A stretch of 64,000 nucleotides of DNA from an uncultured Bacteroidales bacterium. GTDB lineage: Bacteria > Bacteroidota > Bacteroidia > Bacteroidales > UBA932. The position numbers were made by a program, and so were the translations under genes. Under the pieces are notes generated by a model, which saw only the letters and a list, made by a program, of their open reading frames with translations, had not been told where the DNA came from and ran no database searches. Each line of letters starts with the position of its first letter. Within the stretch, counting starts at the first letter, position 1. The DNA is taken from contig ONJB01000002.1 in the NCBI GenBank assembly GCA_900318015.1, positions 33,999 to 97,998 of the forward strand, in the 5' to 3' direction. Below, in pieces: positions 28,712 to 37,497 of the stretch.

Positions 28712-29620
28712 ATGAAGAGAATGCTATTCGCGCTGGCCGCCGTCCTGGCGACCGTCAGCGCCTGCCAGTCCGGTTCTGAAAAGAAGGCGCAAAGTGACAT
28801 CGCCGGCCACGTCATCGTCATCGGCCTGGACGGCTGGGGTACCTGGAGTTTCGAAAAGGGGGACACCCCGTTCATCCGGGAAAAGATGCAGGAGGGGAGC
28901 TACACGCTGTACAAGCGGACGGTGCTTCCGTCCATCAGCGGCGCCAACTGGGCGGCGATGATGAACGGCACCCCGGCGGAATCCTCCGGCATCATCGGCA
29001 ACAACGCCGCCCCCTACTTTAAGCCGTTGGTACTCACGGAACATAACGCCCAACCGACATTCTTCCACCTGCTCAAGCAGGCGCGGCCCGATGCGGAAAC
29101 CGGCGTCGTGTGCGAATGGGGCGACTTCCTGAACTATGCCGACACCCTCTGCCTGGACTATTTCAAACGGATCGAGGACCCGGAAGGTCATCCGGACGCC
29201 ATCGTGGAAGAGAGCGTGAAGTACATCAAGGACAAGAAGCCCGTGCTGTGCTTCATCCACATCGACGCGCTGGACCATATGGGCCATGCCTACGGCCAGG
29301 GTTCTGCCGAATACTATGCCGAACTCCCGCTGGTGGACGACCGCGTCCGCCGCATCGTCGAGGGCGTCAAGGAGGCCGGCATCTATGACGACAGCATCCT
29401 CATCATCTCCTCCGACCACGGGCACGAAGGCACCGGTCACGGCGGCCACGCGCTGAACGAGATCGAGACGCCGCTCGTCATCTGGGGCAAGGGGATCCAG
29501 AAGAACCACGAGATTACGGAAACCGTGATCCAGTACGACCTGGCCGCCACGGTGGCCGAGGTCTTCCACCTGGAGAAGCCCCAGAGCTGGCGCGGAGTGT
29601 GCATCCCTGTCTTCGAGTAG
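28712..29620 (+). CDS. Type I phosphodiesterase/alkaline-phosphatase-like lipoprotein
   Basis: A 302-residue lipoprotein (VSAC lipobox, Cys18) of the alkaline phosphatase superfamily, compact compared with sulfatases. Asp40 in IGLDGWG, the nucleophile region LPSISGANWAAMMNG (Ser74 or Ser76), IDALDHMGHAYG and SSDHGHEGTGHGGH supply the two-metal site expected of nucleotide pyrophosphatase/phosphodiesterases. It probably cleaves phosphomono- or diesters outside the cytoplasm; the substrate is unknown. It has its own promoter and is followed 4 bases later by a GH78 gene, so phosphate-ester cleavage and rhamnose removal appear linked. It differs from the 688 protein in lacking the PA14 module and in overall length. 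Confidence 0.85.
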   Translation: MKRMLFALAAVLATVSACQSGSEKKAQSDIAGHVIVIGLDGWGTWSFEKGDTPFIREKMQEGSYTLYKRTVLPSISGANWAAMMNGTPAESSGIIGNNAAPYFKPLVLTEHNAQPTFFHLLKQARPDAETGVVCEWGDFLNYADTLCLDYFKRIEDPEGHPDAIVEESVKYIKDKKPVLCFIHIDALDHMGHAYGQGSAEYYAELPLVDDRVRRIVEGVKEAGIYDDSILIISSDHGHEGTGHGGHALNEIETPLVIWGKGIQKNHEITETVIQYDLAATVAEVFHLEKPQSWRGVCIPVFE

Positions 29621-29624
29621 TCCG

Positions 29625-32084
29625 ATGCGACGCGTTCTCTCCCTGGTCTGGGCGGCCTGTCTTCTGGTCGCCTGCCATCCTTCCTTCGGGGTATACGACC
29701 TCCGGTGCGAGGGGCTCGTGGAGCCGCTCGGCATTGACAGCGCCGAGCCGCATTTCAGCTGGAAGATCCGTTCGGACAAGCCCATGGAACAGGCCGCCTA
29801 CGAAATCGAAGTAGGCCCGGACCTCTGGCAGTCCGGAAAGGTGGAGTCCCCGGACCAGGTGATGGTCCCTTACGACGGACTTCCGCTCTATTCCCGGCAG
29901 CAGGCCTGGTGGCGGGTCCGCGTGTGGGACAGCGCCGGAAAAGCGTCCGCCTGGAGCCCGAAGCAACGCTTCGGAATCGGCGTCCTGGACGGCCTCAAAG
30001 GCGATTTTATCGGTGCCGTCCCGGGTGAAGGAAAGCAACCGGTGTTCCGGAAGGTGTTCACGGCCGACAAGTCCGGCGAGGCCATTCTGCATGTGACATC
30101 CCTCGGCTATCACGAGGTTTACTTCAATGGGCAGAAGGTTTCCGGAGAGGGACCGCAGACCGTGCTGCTTCCTGCTGTCTCGCAACTGGATAAGCGCTCG
30201 CTCATCGTCACTTACGGCCTGGACTTGCGGAAAGGGGAGAACGAGATTCTGATCTACGCGGGCTCGGGCTGGTATAAGCCTACGACCTTCGGCGTGGCCT
30301 ACGATGGCCCGCTGGTGAAGGCGGAATTGGACGTGGACGGCGTACCTTTCTTATGGACTGACGATTCCTGGCAAGGAGCCTGGAGCGGCCGGAAAGACCT
30401 GGGCACCTGGGAGGCGCACCGCTTCGGCGGGGAATGGATCGAGGCCGGGGTGGAACCCGAATGGGGCCCGGTGGATTACGTCGCCGTGGAAGGCATCGTA
30501 TCCACGCCGATGATGTGCCCCCCGATCCGGGTCCAGGAAATGCTGGAGCCCGTTTCTGTCGAAAAACGGCCGGACGGCAGCATCCTGGTGGACTTTGGCC
30601 GGATCGTGAACGCGATGCTGGAAATAGCCCTGCCCCAGCTTCCTGCCGGAACGACGGTCACGGCCACCTTCAGCGACTTCCTCCATCCCGACGGGACCCT
30701 GGAGGAAGCGACGCAGGGCCAGGATATCTATGTGGCTTCCGGCGTGGCCGGGGACCGGTTCTTCAACCGGTTCAACCATCACCTCCTGCGGTATATGGTC
30801 CTGGAGGGGCTTCATGAGATTCCGAAGGATATCCGCGCGTACCGGATCGGCGACGATCTTTCCTGGAACAGCAGCTTCGAAAGCTCGGACCCCGACCTCA
30901 ACGCCATCTACGGACTGGTGGAGGCATCCGTGAAGAACCTCACCTTCGGTGGCTACATGGTCGATTGCGCCAGCATCGAGCGCCTCGGCTACGGTGGGGA
31001 CGGCAATGCATCGACCCAGACACTGCAGTCCATGACCGAGGTTGCCCCGTTGTACCTGAACTGGCTGCAGGCCTGGGCCGACGCGCAGCGCCCGGACGGC
31101 GGCCTGCCCCATACCGCGCCCAATCCCTACAAGGCGGGTGGCGGCCCCTACTGGTGCAGTTTTCCGGTCCAGGCCGCCTGGCGGACCTGGTGTAACTATG
31201 GCGATAGAAGGCCGCTGGAGCGCTTCTATCCGGTAATGAAGCATTGGCTGGACTATGTGGATGCCTATTCGGTGGACGGCCTGCTGAAGACCTGGCCCAC
31301 CCCGGTTTATCGGTGGTGGTATCTTGGCGATTGGGCCGCGCCGGCCGGGGTGGATGTGCAGGATCCGGCTTCGATCGACCTGGTGGCCAACTGCACGCTG
31401 TGCCAGGTGTATCTGGAACTGGAGCAGATTGCCCAGGTGTTGGGAAAAGAGGACGATGCGACGGCCTATCGTCAGCGTTACGACACCCTCCGCCAGCGGA
31501 TCCACGAGGTCTTGTATCACGATGGCGTCTATGCTTCCGGCAGCCAGGTGGACCTGGTGTTTCCGCTGCTGACGGGGGTTGTGCCCGAAGAGCTTATCCC
31601 TTCTGTGGTTGCCCAACTGAAGGCTAGGACGCAGGATGTATACGGCGGCCACCTGGCCACGGGCCTGGTGGGCGTTCCGGTGATTACGGAATGGGCGACA
31701 AAGGCAGGGGAGTGCGACTGGCTGTACGGCCTGCTCAAACAGCGGGATTATCCCGGTTATCTGTATATGATCGACAACGGCGCCACCGGTGTCTGGGAAG
31801 AATGGGACGGCGGCCGGAGCCATCTGCACAACTGCTACAACGGTATCGGCAGCTGGTTCTACGAAGCGCTCGGCGGCATCCGGCCCCTGGAGCCCGGCTA
31901 CCGCCGCGTCCGCATCGACCCGCAGGTACCGGAAGGGCTCGAATGGGTGAAGGTGACGCAGGAAACCCCGTATGGGCCCATCACCGTCCATCGGCGGGGA
32001 AAACACCTGCAAGTATCTGTCCCTGTGGGTGTTACGGCTGAGATTGACGGAAAGACGGTCGGCGCCGGCGAATATGCGCGATAA
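29625..32084 (+). CDS. GH78 alpha-L-rhamnosidase lipoprotein
   Basis: An 819-residue lipoprotein (LLVAC lipobox). It has the classic GH78 order: N-terminal FnIII-like domain (YDLRCEGLVEPLGID, YEIEVG), Bac_rhamnosid_N sugar-binding sandwich (GYHEVYFNGQKVSGEG, IYAGSGWYKPT), a second beta domain, the (alpha/alpha)6 barrel with DCASIERLGYGGDG beginning at Asp447, and a C-terminal beta-sandwich. The usual motif is DCPxRxERxGWxGD; here the RxER part is changed to SIER, but the Glu-Arg pair and following GxGGDG are kept, so activity is likely. It is predicted to release terminal alpha-L-rhamnose. It shares a transcription unit with the phosphodiesterase gene just upstream. Confidence 0.92.
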   Translation: MRRVLSLVWAACLLVACHPSFGVYDLRCEGLVEPLGIDSAEPHFSWKIRSDKPMEQAAYEIEVGPDLWQSGKVESPDQVMVPYDGLPLYSRQQAWWRVRVWDSAGKASAWSPKQRFGIGVLDGLKGDFIGAVPGEGKQPVFRKVFTADKSGEAILHVTSLGYHEVYFNGQKVSGEGPQTVLLPAVSQLDKRSLIVTYGLDLRKGENEILIYAGSGWYKPTTFGVAYDGPLVKAELDVDGVPFLWTDDSWQGAWSGRKDLGTWEAHRFGGEWIEAGVEPEWGPVDYVAVEGIVSTPMMCPPIRVQEMLEPVSVEKRPDGSILVDFGRIVNAMLEIALPQLPAGTTVTATFSDFLHPDGTLEEATQGQDIYVASGVAGDRFFNRFNHHLLRYMVLEGLHEIPKDIRAYRIGDDLSWNSSFESSDPDLNAIYGLVEASVKNLTFGGYMVDCASIERLGYGGDGNASTQTLQSMTEVAPLYLNWLQAWADAQRPDGGLPHTAPNPYKAGGGPYWCSFPVQAAWRTWCNYGDRRPLERFYPVMKHWLDYVDAYSVDGLLKTWPTPVYRWWYLGDWAAPAGVDVQDPASIDLVANCTLCQVYLELEQIAQVLGKEDDATAYRQRYDTLRQRIHEVLYHDGVYASGSQVDLVFPLLTGVVPEELIPSVVAQLKARTQDVYGGHLATGLVGVPVITEWATKAGECDWLYGLLKQRDYPGYLYMIDNGATGVWEEWDGGRSHLHNCYNGIGSWFYEALGGIRPLEPGYRRVRIDPQVPEGLEWVKVTQETPYGPITVHRRGKHLQVSVPVGVTAEIDGKTVGAGEYAR

Positions 32085-32089
32085 TTTGT

Positions 32090-32097
32090 TAACTTTG
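32090..32097 (+). promoter_or_regulatory. Candidate -7 box for the 3-keto-glycoside unit
   Basis: TAACTTTG fits TAnnTTTG six bases after the GH78 stop codon. No clear TTG lies 19-20 bases upstream. AACTGATAACC (32104-32114) would fall at the very 5' end of the transcript, with the ATG at 32125. Confidence 0.5.
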
Positions 32098-32124
32098 TAT
32101 ATCAACTGATAACCTACGCGTCTT

Positions 32125-33429
32125 ATGGCAGATTCCAGAAGATCATTCCTCAAGAAAGCAGGCGCCGGCATCGCCGGATTCACCCTGCTTCCCCGGCACG
32201 TTTTCGGTGCCATGGGCGGAGACAAACGGTTCGTGGCCCCCAGCGACCAGCTTACACGGGGCATCATCGGCGTCGGAGGCATCGGCATGTCCTCGCTCCA
32301 TTTCGCCAGTGACGAGAAGTGCCGGCTCGTGGCGGTTTGCGACGTCGACAAGAACCACCTTGACCACGCGGTCGAAGCCGGCAAGAGCCGGTTCGATACG
32401 ACGCTTGCCGCCTACTCCGACTGGCGGGACCTCGTGCACGACCCGAACGTGGACATCGTCCACATCGCGACGCCGTCCCACTGGCACGCGATCCAGGCCG
32501 TTGAGGCGGCCCGCGCTGGCAAGGACATCTTCTGCGAGAAACCCATGACCCGTACCATCGGCGAGGGACAGAAGGTGGTCGAGGCGGTCGCCCGGTACGG
32601 CCGGATCTTCCGGCTGGACACCTGGTTCCGCTTCAAGGACACCTTCTACGGCCTCGGCACCACCGTCGAGCCCCTGAAGAAACTGGTGGACAGCGGCCTG
32701 CTCGGCTGGCCCCTGACGGTGCGCATCTCGGGCGCCACCGGTTTCACCTGGAAGTTCTTCTGGACCGGCCGGGAGAACCTGGTCCCGCAGCCCGTCCCCA
32801 AGGAGCTGGATTACGACATGTGGCTCGGCCCCGCGCCTTTCAAGCCGTACCATCCCCACCGGGTGCACCAGACCTTCCGCGGCTACTGGGACTACGAGTC
32901 CGGCGGCCTCGGTGACATGGGCCAGCACTACATCGACCCTGTCCAGTACATCCTCGGAAAGGACGATACCTTCCCGGTGAAGGTCGAGGTCGATGCGCCC
33001 CAGCAGCATCCCGACGCCGTGGGCATCTGGCGGAGCATCACCTACACCTATGCCGACGGCTGCCGGATCATCCTCGAGGGCGAGGGCTTCGAAAGCCAGG
33101 GAAAGGTTCCCTATATCGAGGGCCCGAAGGGAAAGGTCTATAAGGGCTTCGAATGCACGATCCCGAACGTATGGGACGTCATCAACGCCTTGCCTGACCC
33201 GGCGCCCCGGCACACGGACTTCCTCGAGTGCGTGCGCAACCGGCAGCACTTCGCCCTGGACGAGATCATCGGCCACCACAGCGCCACGGTCGTGAACATG
33301 GGCGCCTGCGCGCTCCGGCTCGGCCGTACCCTGCATTTCGATCCGGCCACCCAGCGCTTCATCGGCGATGACGCGGCCAATCTCCTGGTCCATCAACCCA
33401 TGCGTGCCCCCTGGGCGTCTATGATCTAG
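32125..33429 (+). CDS. Gfo/Idh/MocA-family oxidoreductase with Tat signal
   Basis: A 434-residue NAD(P)-dependent sugar oxidoreductase. The N-terminus SRRSFLKKAGAGIAGF is a good twin-arginine signal, implying export in the folded form with bound nucleotide. The Rossmann domain shows GIIGVGGIGMSSL, VCDVDKNHLDHA, HIATPSHWHA and the family's EKP (FCEKPMTR). The C-terminal beta-sheet domain has GDMGQHYIDPVQY with the substrate-binding His. In this family, exported members can oxidise sugar hydroxyls with a tightly bound nucleotide, for instance to 3-keto-glycosides. The HEAT-DUF1080 gene, 4 bases downstream, supports that role because DUF1080 proteins cleave 3-keto-glycosides. Specificity is inferred from this context only. 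Confidence 0.88.
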   Translation: MADSRRSFLKKAGAGIAGFTLLPRHVFGAMGGDKRFVAPSDQLTRGIIGVGGIGMSSLHFASDEKCRLVAVCDVDKNHLDHAVEAGKSRFDTTLAAYSDWRDLVHDPNVDIVHIATPSHWHAIQAVEAARAGKDIFCEKPMTRTIGEGQKVVEAVARYGRIFRLDTWFRFKDTFYGLGTTVEPLKKLVDSGLLGWPLTVRISGATGFTWKFFWTGRENLVPQPVPKELDYDMWLGPAPFKPYHPHRVHQTFRGYWDYESGGLGDMGQHYIDPVQYILGKDDTFPVKVEVDAPQQHPDAVGIWRSITYTYADGCRIILEGEGFESQGKVPYIEGPKGKVYKGFECTIPNVWDVINALPDPAPRHTDFLECVRNRQHFALDEIIGHHSATVVNMGACALRLGRTLHFDPATQRFIGDDAANLLVHQPMRAPWASMI

Positions 33430-33433
33430 GCCT

Positions 33434-36151
33434 ATGAAAAAGATTGTTTCCCTGATAGTCCTGGCGCTTGTCGGCGCCACCCTGTGTTTCGGTCAGGATG
33501 CCCGCGGCCGGGTTCCTTCGACCGTCGTCAGCGACGTTCTTGCCACAATGCCCTGCGACGATGCCGCAATCCTTGCGCAAAACGTGCAGGACCTCGCCGT
33601 TTCCGCTCCAGCCACTGTTGAACTGCTGGCTGCCCGGCTTGGAGAGCAAGGTACGAACGCGCTTGTAGAATATGCCCTTTCCTCCCTGGCCGCCTTCGTT
33701 TCCGATCCGGCCCGCACCCAGTTTAAGGACGCGGTCCGGGAAGGCTTCGCCAAGGGAATCGCCGCGCAGACGGATCCCGTGAACCGCCAGTTCCTGCTGG
33801 CCCAGCTGCGGCTGTTTGCGACCCCGAAGGATATTGACATCTACAAGAAGTTCGTCAACGATCCGCTGGCCGGTCCCGCGGCGCTGGCGACGATCGCGGA
33901 CCTCGGCGGTAAGGACACCATCCTGGAGCTTGTCGGGAACGGGGCTGCGCCCAAGGCCGCCCTGTCCGACGTCATCGCCGACCAGGGTTACCGCGAAGCG
34001 GAGCCCGCACTCCTGAAGTGGGCCGCCGCCGTGTCGGACCCTGTGGAGAAGAACGCCATTGCCGAGGCGCTCGGCCGCATCGGCGGCGAGGCCTCGCTGG
34101 GCTGGCTGAAGGCGAATTCCCTGTCCGACTATATGGTCGCACTGGAGAACATTCCGGCCGCCAAGGCCGTGAAAGCCGCGAAAGAGATCCTCAAGACCGG
34201 CAATTCCGGCCTGCAGTGCGCCGCCGCCGGGATCATCCTGGGCAAGGACACCGAAAAGGGGGCTCTGAAGGCGCTGCAGGATATCCTGAAATCCGGGGAC
34301 CGGCCGCTCCGTAACGCCGCCCTGGCGGCTGCAACCAGCCGTTTCGGCGCCGATGGGGTGGCCCCTGTTCTGACCAAGGCCTTCCCCAAGCTCGGAGAGG
34401 GTGCAAGGACAGACATCGTCAATTGGCTGGGTGCCCATCAGACAGGGGAGGCCACCGTCCTTTCCGTCCTGAATGCTCCCGGTGAGCTCGGCGACGCTGC
34501 CGTGCGTTCCGCGGGTTTCTTCGGTGGAAGTCCGTCCGCCCGTGTCTCCCTCATCGAGGCACTCTCCGGCGAACGCGCCCCGCAGGCTTTGAACGCGCTG
34601 AAATCCCTGGCGGACGATCCGTTCCTTCCGGAAGTGGTCGTCCATTACCTTGGCGAGCCTGCGAATGAATCCCAGTTGAACAACCTGATGGCCCTCGCCA
34701 GCGCGAAAGAAATGAAGGCCGCGGCTCCGGTCGTGTTGCAAAAGGCGGCCGAGGGTTCGGCCGATGCGGTAGCCGCGCTTTCCGGCGTCGTGCGTCCGGA
34801 AGATGTCAGCGCCGTCGCCGCGCTCCTGGCAAAGGCCCCCGATGCCCAGGTTCCCGCGCTTCAGAAGGCTCTCTCCGCGGCCATCCATACCCTCGCACCC
34901 GAGGAACAGACGGCCTGTGTCAAGACCTTGATGATCGGCCATCCGTCCCGGTTCTATCCGGTTCTCGGACACATCGGCACGGATGAGGCGGCGGGCATCC
35001 TGCGAAGCCTCGCTAACGATCCGGCCGCGAAGGAAGCCCTCCTCGCGATGGAAAACGCCACCGTCATTCCCGATCTCCTCGCTTCTGCCGAGGACGGGAA
35101 CGCCGCTTCCTTGAAGCGTTACATCGACATGGTCTCCACCTATGAGCAGGATGCCGACAAGAAACGTTTCGGCCTGGCCGAGGCGATCGGCCTCGCGAAG
35201 GATCCCGCTCTGCGGGTCCGCGCGCTCGACCATCTCGGTGACCTGCCGCTCATGAAGGCGTTCCTCCTGGCCGCCCGTTCCCTGGACGATACGAACGCGG
35301 ATGTCCGTTATGCCGCCGCCAGCGCGGTGAAGAAGATTGCCTCCAAGTGCACCGAGGAGATCAATTATGACGACTTCAAGTCGGCCCTCGGCAAGGCCCG
35401 CGCCCTGTTTGCCTCCACCGGGGACGCCGATGACGGCTATGCCGTGGACGAAATCGACAAGATGCTCCTCGAAGCCCGGCCGTCGCCGCGCAGCGAACTG
35501 ACGGCGGAAGAGAAGGCCCGCGGCTTTGAGATGCTGTTCGACGGCACCGACCTGAGCAAATGGCACGGCGACCTGGAAGGCTACACCGTCGTGAACGGCG
35601 CCATCTATGTGTCCGCCAATTACGGCGCCACCGGCAACCTGTACACGAACAAGGAATACCGCAACTTCGTCTATCGTTTCGAATTCTGCTTCCTGGAGGA
35701 AGGCGTGAACAACGGCGTGGGCATCCGCACCCCGGAGAACGTGGATGCCGCCTACGACGGCATGTGCGAACTCCAGATCCTCGACCATGACGCCCCCGTC
35801 TATGCGGGCTGGCTCCGTGACTACCAGGTCCATGGTTCCATCTACGGCGTCGTCCCGGCCAAACGGCTCAAGCATAAGCCACTGGGCGAGTGGAGCACCG
35901 AGGAGATCATCGTCGAGGGCGACCACATCAAGGTGACCGTCAACGGGGAAGTGATCACCGACGCCGATGTCCGCAAGGTCACGAAGGGCCACAACATGGC
36001 CCCGGACGGGAGCGACAAGAATCCCTACACGATCGACGGGCACAACCATCCCGGCATGTTCAATTACAAAGGCTACATCTCCTTCTGCGGCCACGGCGCG
36101 GGCCTGAAGATCCGCAATGTCCGCATCCTGGACCTGGGCTACAAGAAATAA
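33434..36151 (+). CDS. HEAT-repeat protein with C-terminal DUF1080 (3-keto-glycoside hydrolase-like) domain
   Basis: A 905-residue exported protein (signal peptide ending CFGQD). Residues about 25-690 are Ala/Leu-rich helical repeats of HEAT type (for example FVSDPARTQFKDAVREG, DDTNADVRYAAASAVKKIA). Residues about 697-905 are the DUF1080 (3-keto-disaccharide hydrolase) jelly roll: GFEMLFDGTDLSKWHG, a YTNKEYRNFVYRFEF strand, NNGVGIRTP and a closing GHGAGLKIRNVRILDL. DUF1080 proteins split 3-keto-glycosides made by Gfo/Idh/MocA enzymes, and such enzymes flank this gene on both sides (4 and 5 bases away). The HEAT solenoid may hold partner proteins or a glycan. Most DUF1080 proteins are only 200-300 residues, so the large repeat region is the unusual part. 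Confidence 0.87.
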   Translation: MKKIVSLIVLALVGATLCFGQDARGRVPSTVVSDVLATMPCDDAAILAQNVQDLAVSAPATVELLAARLGEQGTNALVEYALSSLAAFVSDPARTQFKDAVREGFAKGIAAQTDPVNRQFLLAQLRLFATPKDIDIYKKFVNDPLAGPAALATIADLGGKDTILELVGNGAAPKAALSDVIADQGYREAEPALLKWAAAVSDPVEKNAIAEALGRIGGEASLGWLKANSLSDYMVALENIPAAKAVKAAKEILKTGNSGLQCAAAGIILGKDTEKGALKALQDILKSGDRPLRNAALAAATSRFGADGVAPVLTKAFPKLGEGARTDIVNWLGAHQTGEATVLSVLNAPGELGDAAVRSAGFFGGSPSARVSLIEALSGERAPQALNALKSLADDPFLPEVVVHYLGEPANESQLNNLMALASAKEMKAAAPVVLQKAAEGSADAVAALSGVVRPEDVSAVAALLAKAPDAQVPALQKALSAAIHTLAPEEQTACVKTLMIGHPSRFYPVLGHIGTDEAAGILRSLANDPAAKEALLAMENATVIPDLLASAEDGNAASLKRYIDMVSTYEQDADKKRFGLAEAIGLAKDPALRVRALDHLGDLPLMKAFLLAARSLDDTNADVRYAAASAVKKIASKCTEEINYDDFKSALGKARALFASTGDADDGYAVDEIDKMLLEARPSPRSELTAEEKARGFEMLFDGTDLSKWHGDLEGYTVVNGAIYVSANYGATGNLYTNKEYRNFVYRFEFCFLEEGVNNGVGIRTPENVDAAYDGMCELQILDHDAPVYAGWLRDYQVHGSIYGVVPAKRLKHKPLGEWSTEEIIVEGDHIKVTVNGEVITDADVRKVTKGHNMAPDGSDKNPYTIDGHNHPGMFNYKGYISFCGHGAGLKIRNVRILDLGYKK

Positions 36152-36156
36152 CCGCC

Positions 36157-37494
36157 ATGCAAAGAAGAGATTTCCTCCGTTATTCCGCGTTAGGGGCCGC
36201 TGCAGCGACCCTGGCACCCGTTTCCGGGATGGGCATGACCGCCGCCCCGAAAAAGAATGTCTCCAAGAACGACCAGGTCCGGATGGGCTTCATCGGCCTC
36301 GGTCAGCAGGCCATGTACCTGCTGAGCGGGTTCATGTCGATGGACGATGTCCGGGTGGTCGCCGGCTGCGACGTCTATGACATCAAGCGCGACCGTTTCG
36401 TCCGCCGGGTGAAGGATTACTACACCGGAAAGGGTGAAAAGAAGGTGAAGGTCGATGTGTACGAGGACTACCATGACCTTCTGGCCCGGCCCGACATCGA
36501 CGCCGTGGTCATTGCGACGCCGGACCACCAGCATGCCGTCATCGCTATCGCCGCGTGCAAGGCGGGGAAGGACGTGTACCTGGAAAAGCCCGCCACGCTG
36601 ACGATCTACGAAGGCCAGCAGCTCGTGAAGGCCGTGCGCAAGTACAACCGGATCCTCCAGATGGGCTCCCAGCAGCGTTCCAGCGAGGAGTTCATCCACG
36701 CGGCGAACCTCGCCCGCGAAGGGGAGCTGGGCAAGATCCTGAAGATGAAGGTCTTCGTGGGCCGCAACAATGTGAATCCCGTCACCGGCGCGCCCGCCCC
36801 GTGCAACCTGCCGCGGATGGCGGTTCCCGCAGGCCTGAATTGGGACAAGTGGCTGGGCCCGCTGCCCGAGACGGTGTACTACCACTCGGACTTCGACCCG
36901 GTCATCACGCCCGAGCACGATGAGCAGCTCTGGGGCGCCTGGCGCTGGTACAAGGTGTCCGGCGGCGGTCTGATGACCGACTGGGGCGCGCACATGTTCG
37001 ACATCGCGCAATGGGCCCTGGGCAAGGACGGCAGCGGTCCCGTGGAGATCATCCCGCCGGGATACAGCTACTATGAGCACTTGACCTACAAGTATGACAA
37101 TGGCGTCATCGTGTCCGAGGAGCCTTTCGACGGCACGACGCCGGGCGTGCAGATCTACGGCGAGGACGGCTGGATCAAGGTCAGCCGCGGCAGTTTCGCG
37201 GCCTCCAAACCTGCGTGGGAGATGAAGGTGGAGGACACCGACGTCCCTTACGAGACCAAGGTGGGCCACCACCGGGCCTTCATCGAGGCAGTCCTGAGCC
37301 GCAACGATCCCAACGTCCCCGTGGAGGTAGGCCATACCTCCTGCACGGTGTGCAACCTGGGCAACATCGCGATGGAGCTGGGCCGTCCGGTCGTCTGGAA
37401 CCCCATCGTCCAGAAGTGCATGCACGATCCGGAAGCGACGAAACTGCTTCATTATCCCTATCGTGCTGGTTACGAACACGCGTTGGACGTATAA
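36157..37494 (+). CDS. Gfo/Idh/MocA-family oxidoreductase with Tat signal (second copy)
   Basis: A 445-residue sugar oxidoreductase. ATG 36157 is chosen because QRRDFLRYSALGAAAATL is a typical Tat signal; the open frame upstream lies inside the DUF1080 gene. Motifs: MGFIGLGQQAMYLLSGF (Rossmann), GCDVYDIKRD, VIATPDHQHAV, YLEKPATL (the EKP motif) and DWGAHMFDIAQWALG in the C-terminal domain. It is only distantly similar to the first copy at 32125, so it may act on a different sugar or run the reverse reaction. With the HEAT-DUF1080 protein between the two, oxidation, cleavage and reduction of a glycoside could happen outside the cytoplasm (inference from family roles). Confidence 0.88.
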   Translation: MQRRDFLRYSALGAAAATLAPVSGMGMTAAPKKNVSKNDQVRMGFIGLGQQAMYLLSGFMSMDDVRVVAGCDVYDIKRDRFVRRVKDYYTGKGEKKVKVDVYEDYHDLLARPDIDAVVIATPDHQHAVIAIAACKAGKDVYLEKPATLTIYEGQQLVKAVRKYNRILQMGSQQRSSEEFIHAANLAREGELGKILKMKVFVGRNNVNPVTGAPAPCNLPRMAVPAGLNWDKWLGPLPETVYYHSDFDPVITPEHDEQLWGAWRWYKVSGGGLMTDWGAHMFDIAQWALGKDGSGPVEIIPPGYSYYEHLTYKYDNGVIVSEEPFDGTTPGVQIYGEDGWIKVSRGSFAASKPAWEMKVEDTDVPYETKVGHHRAFIEAVLSRNDPNVPVEVGHTSCTVCNLGNIAMELGRPVVWNPIVQKCMHDPEATKLLHYPYRAGYEHALDV

Positions 37495-37497
37495 AGG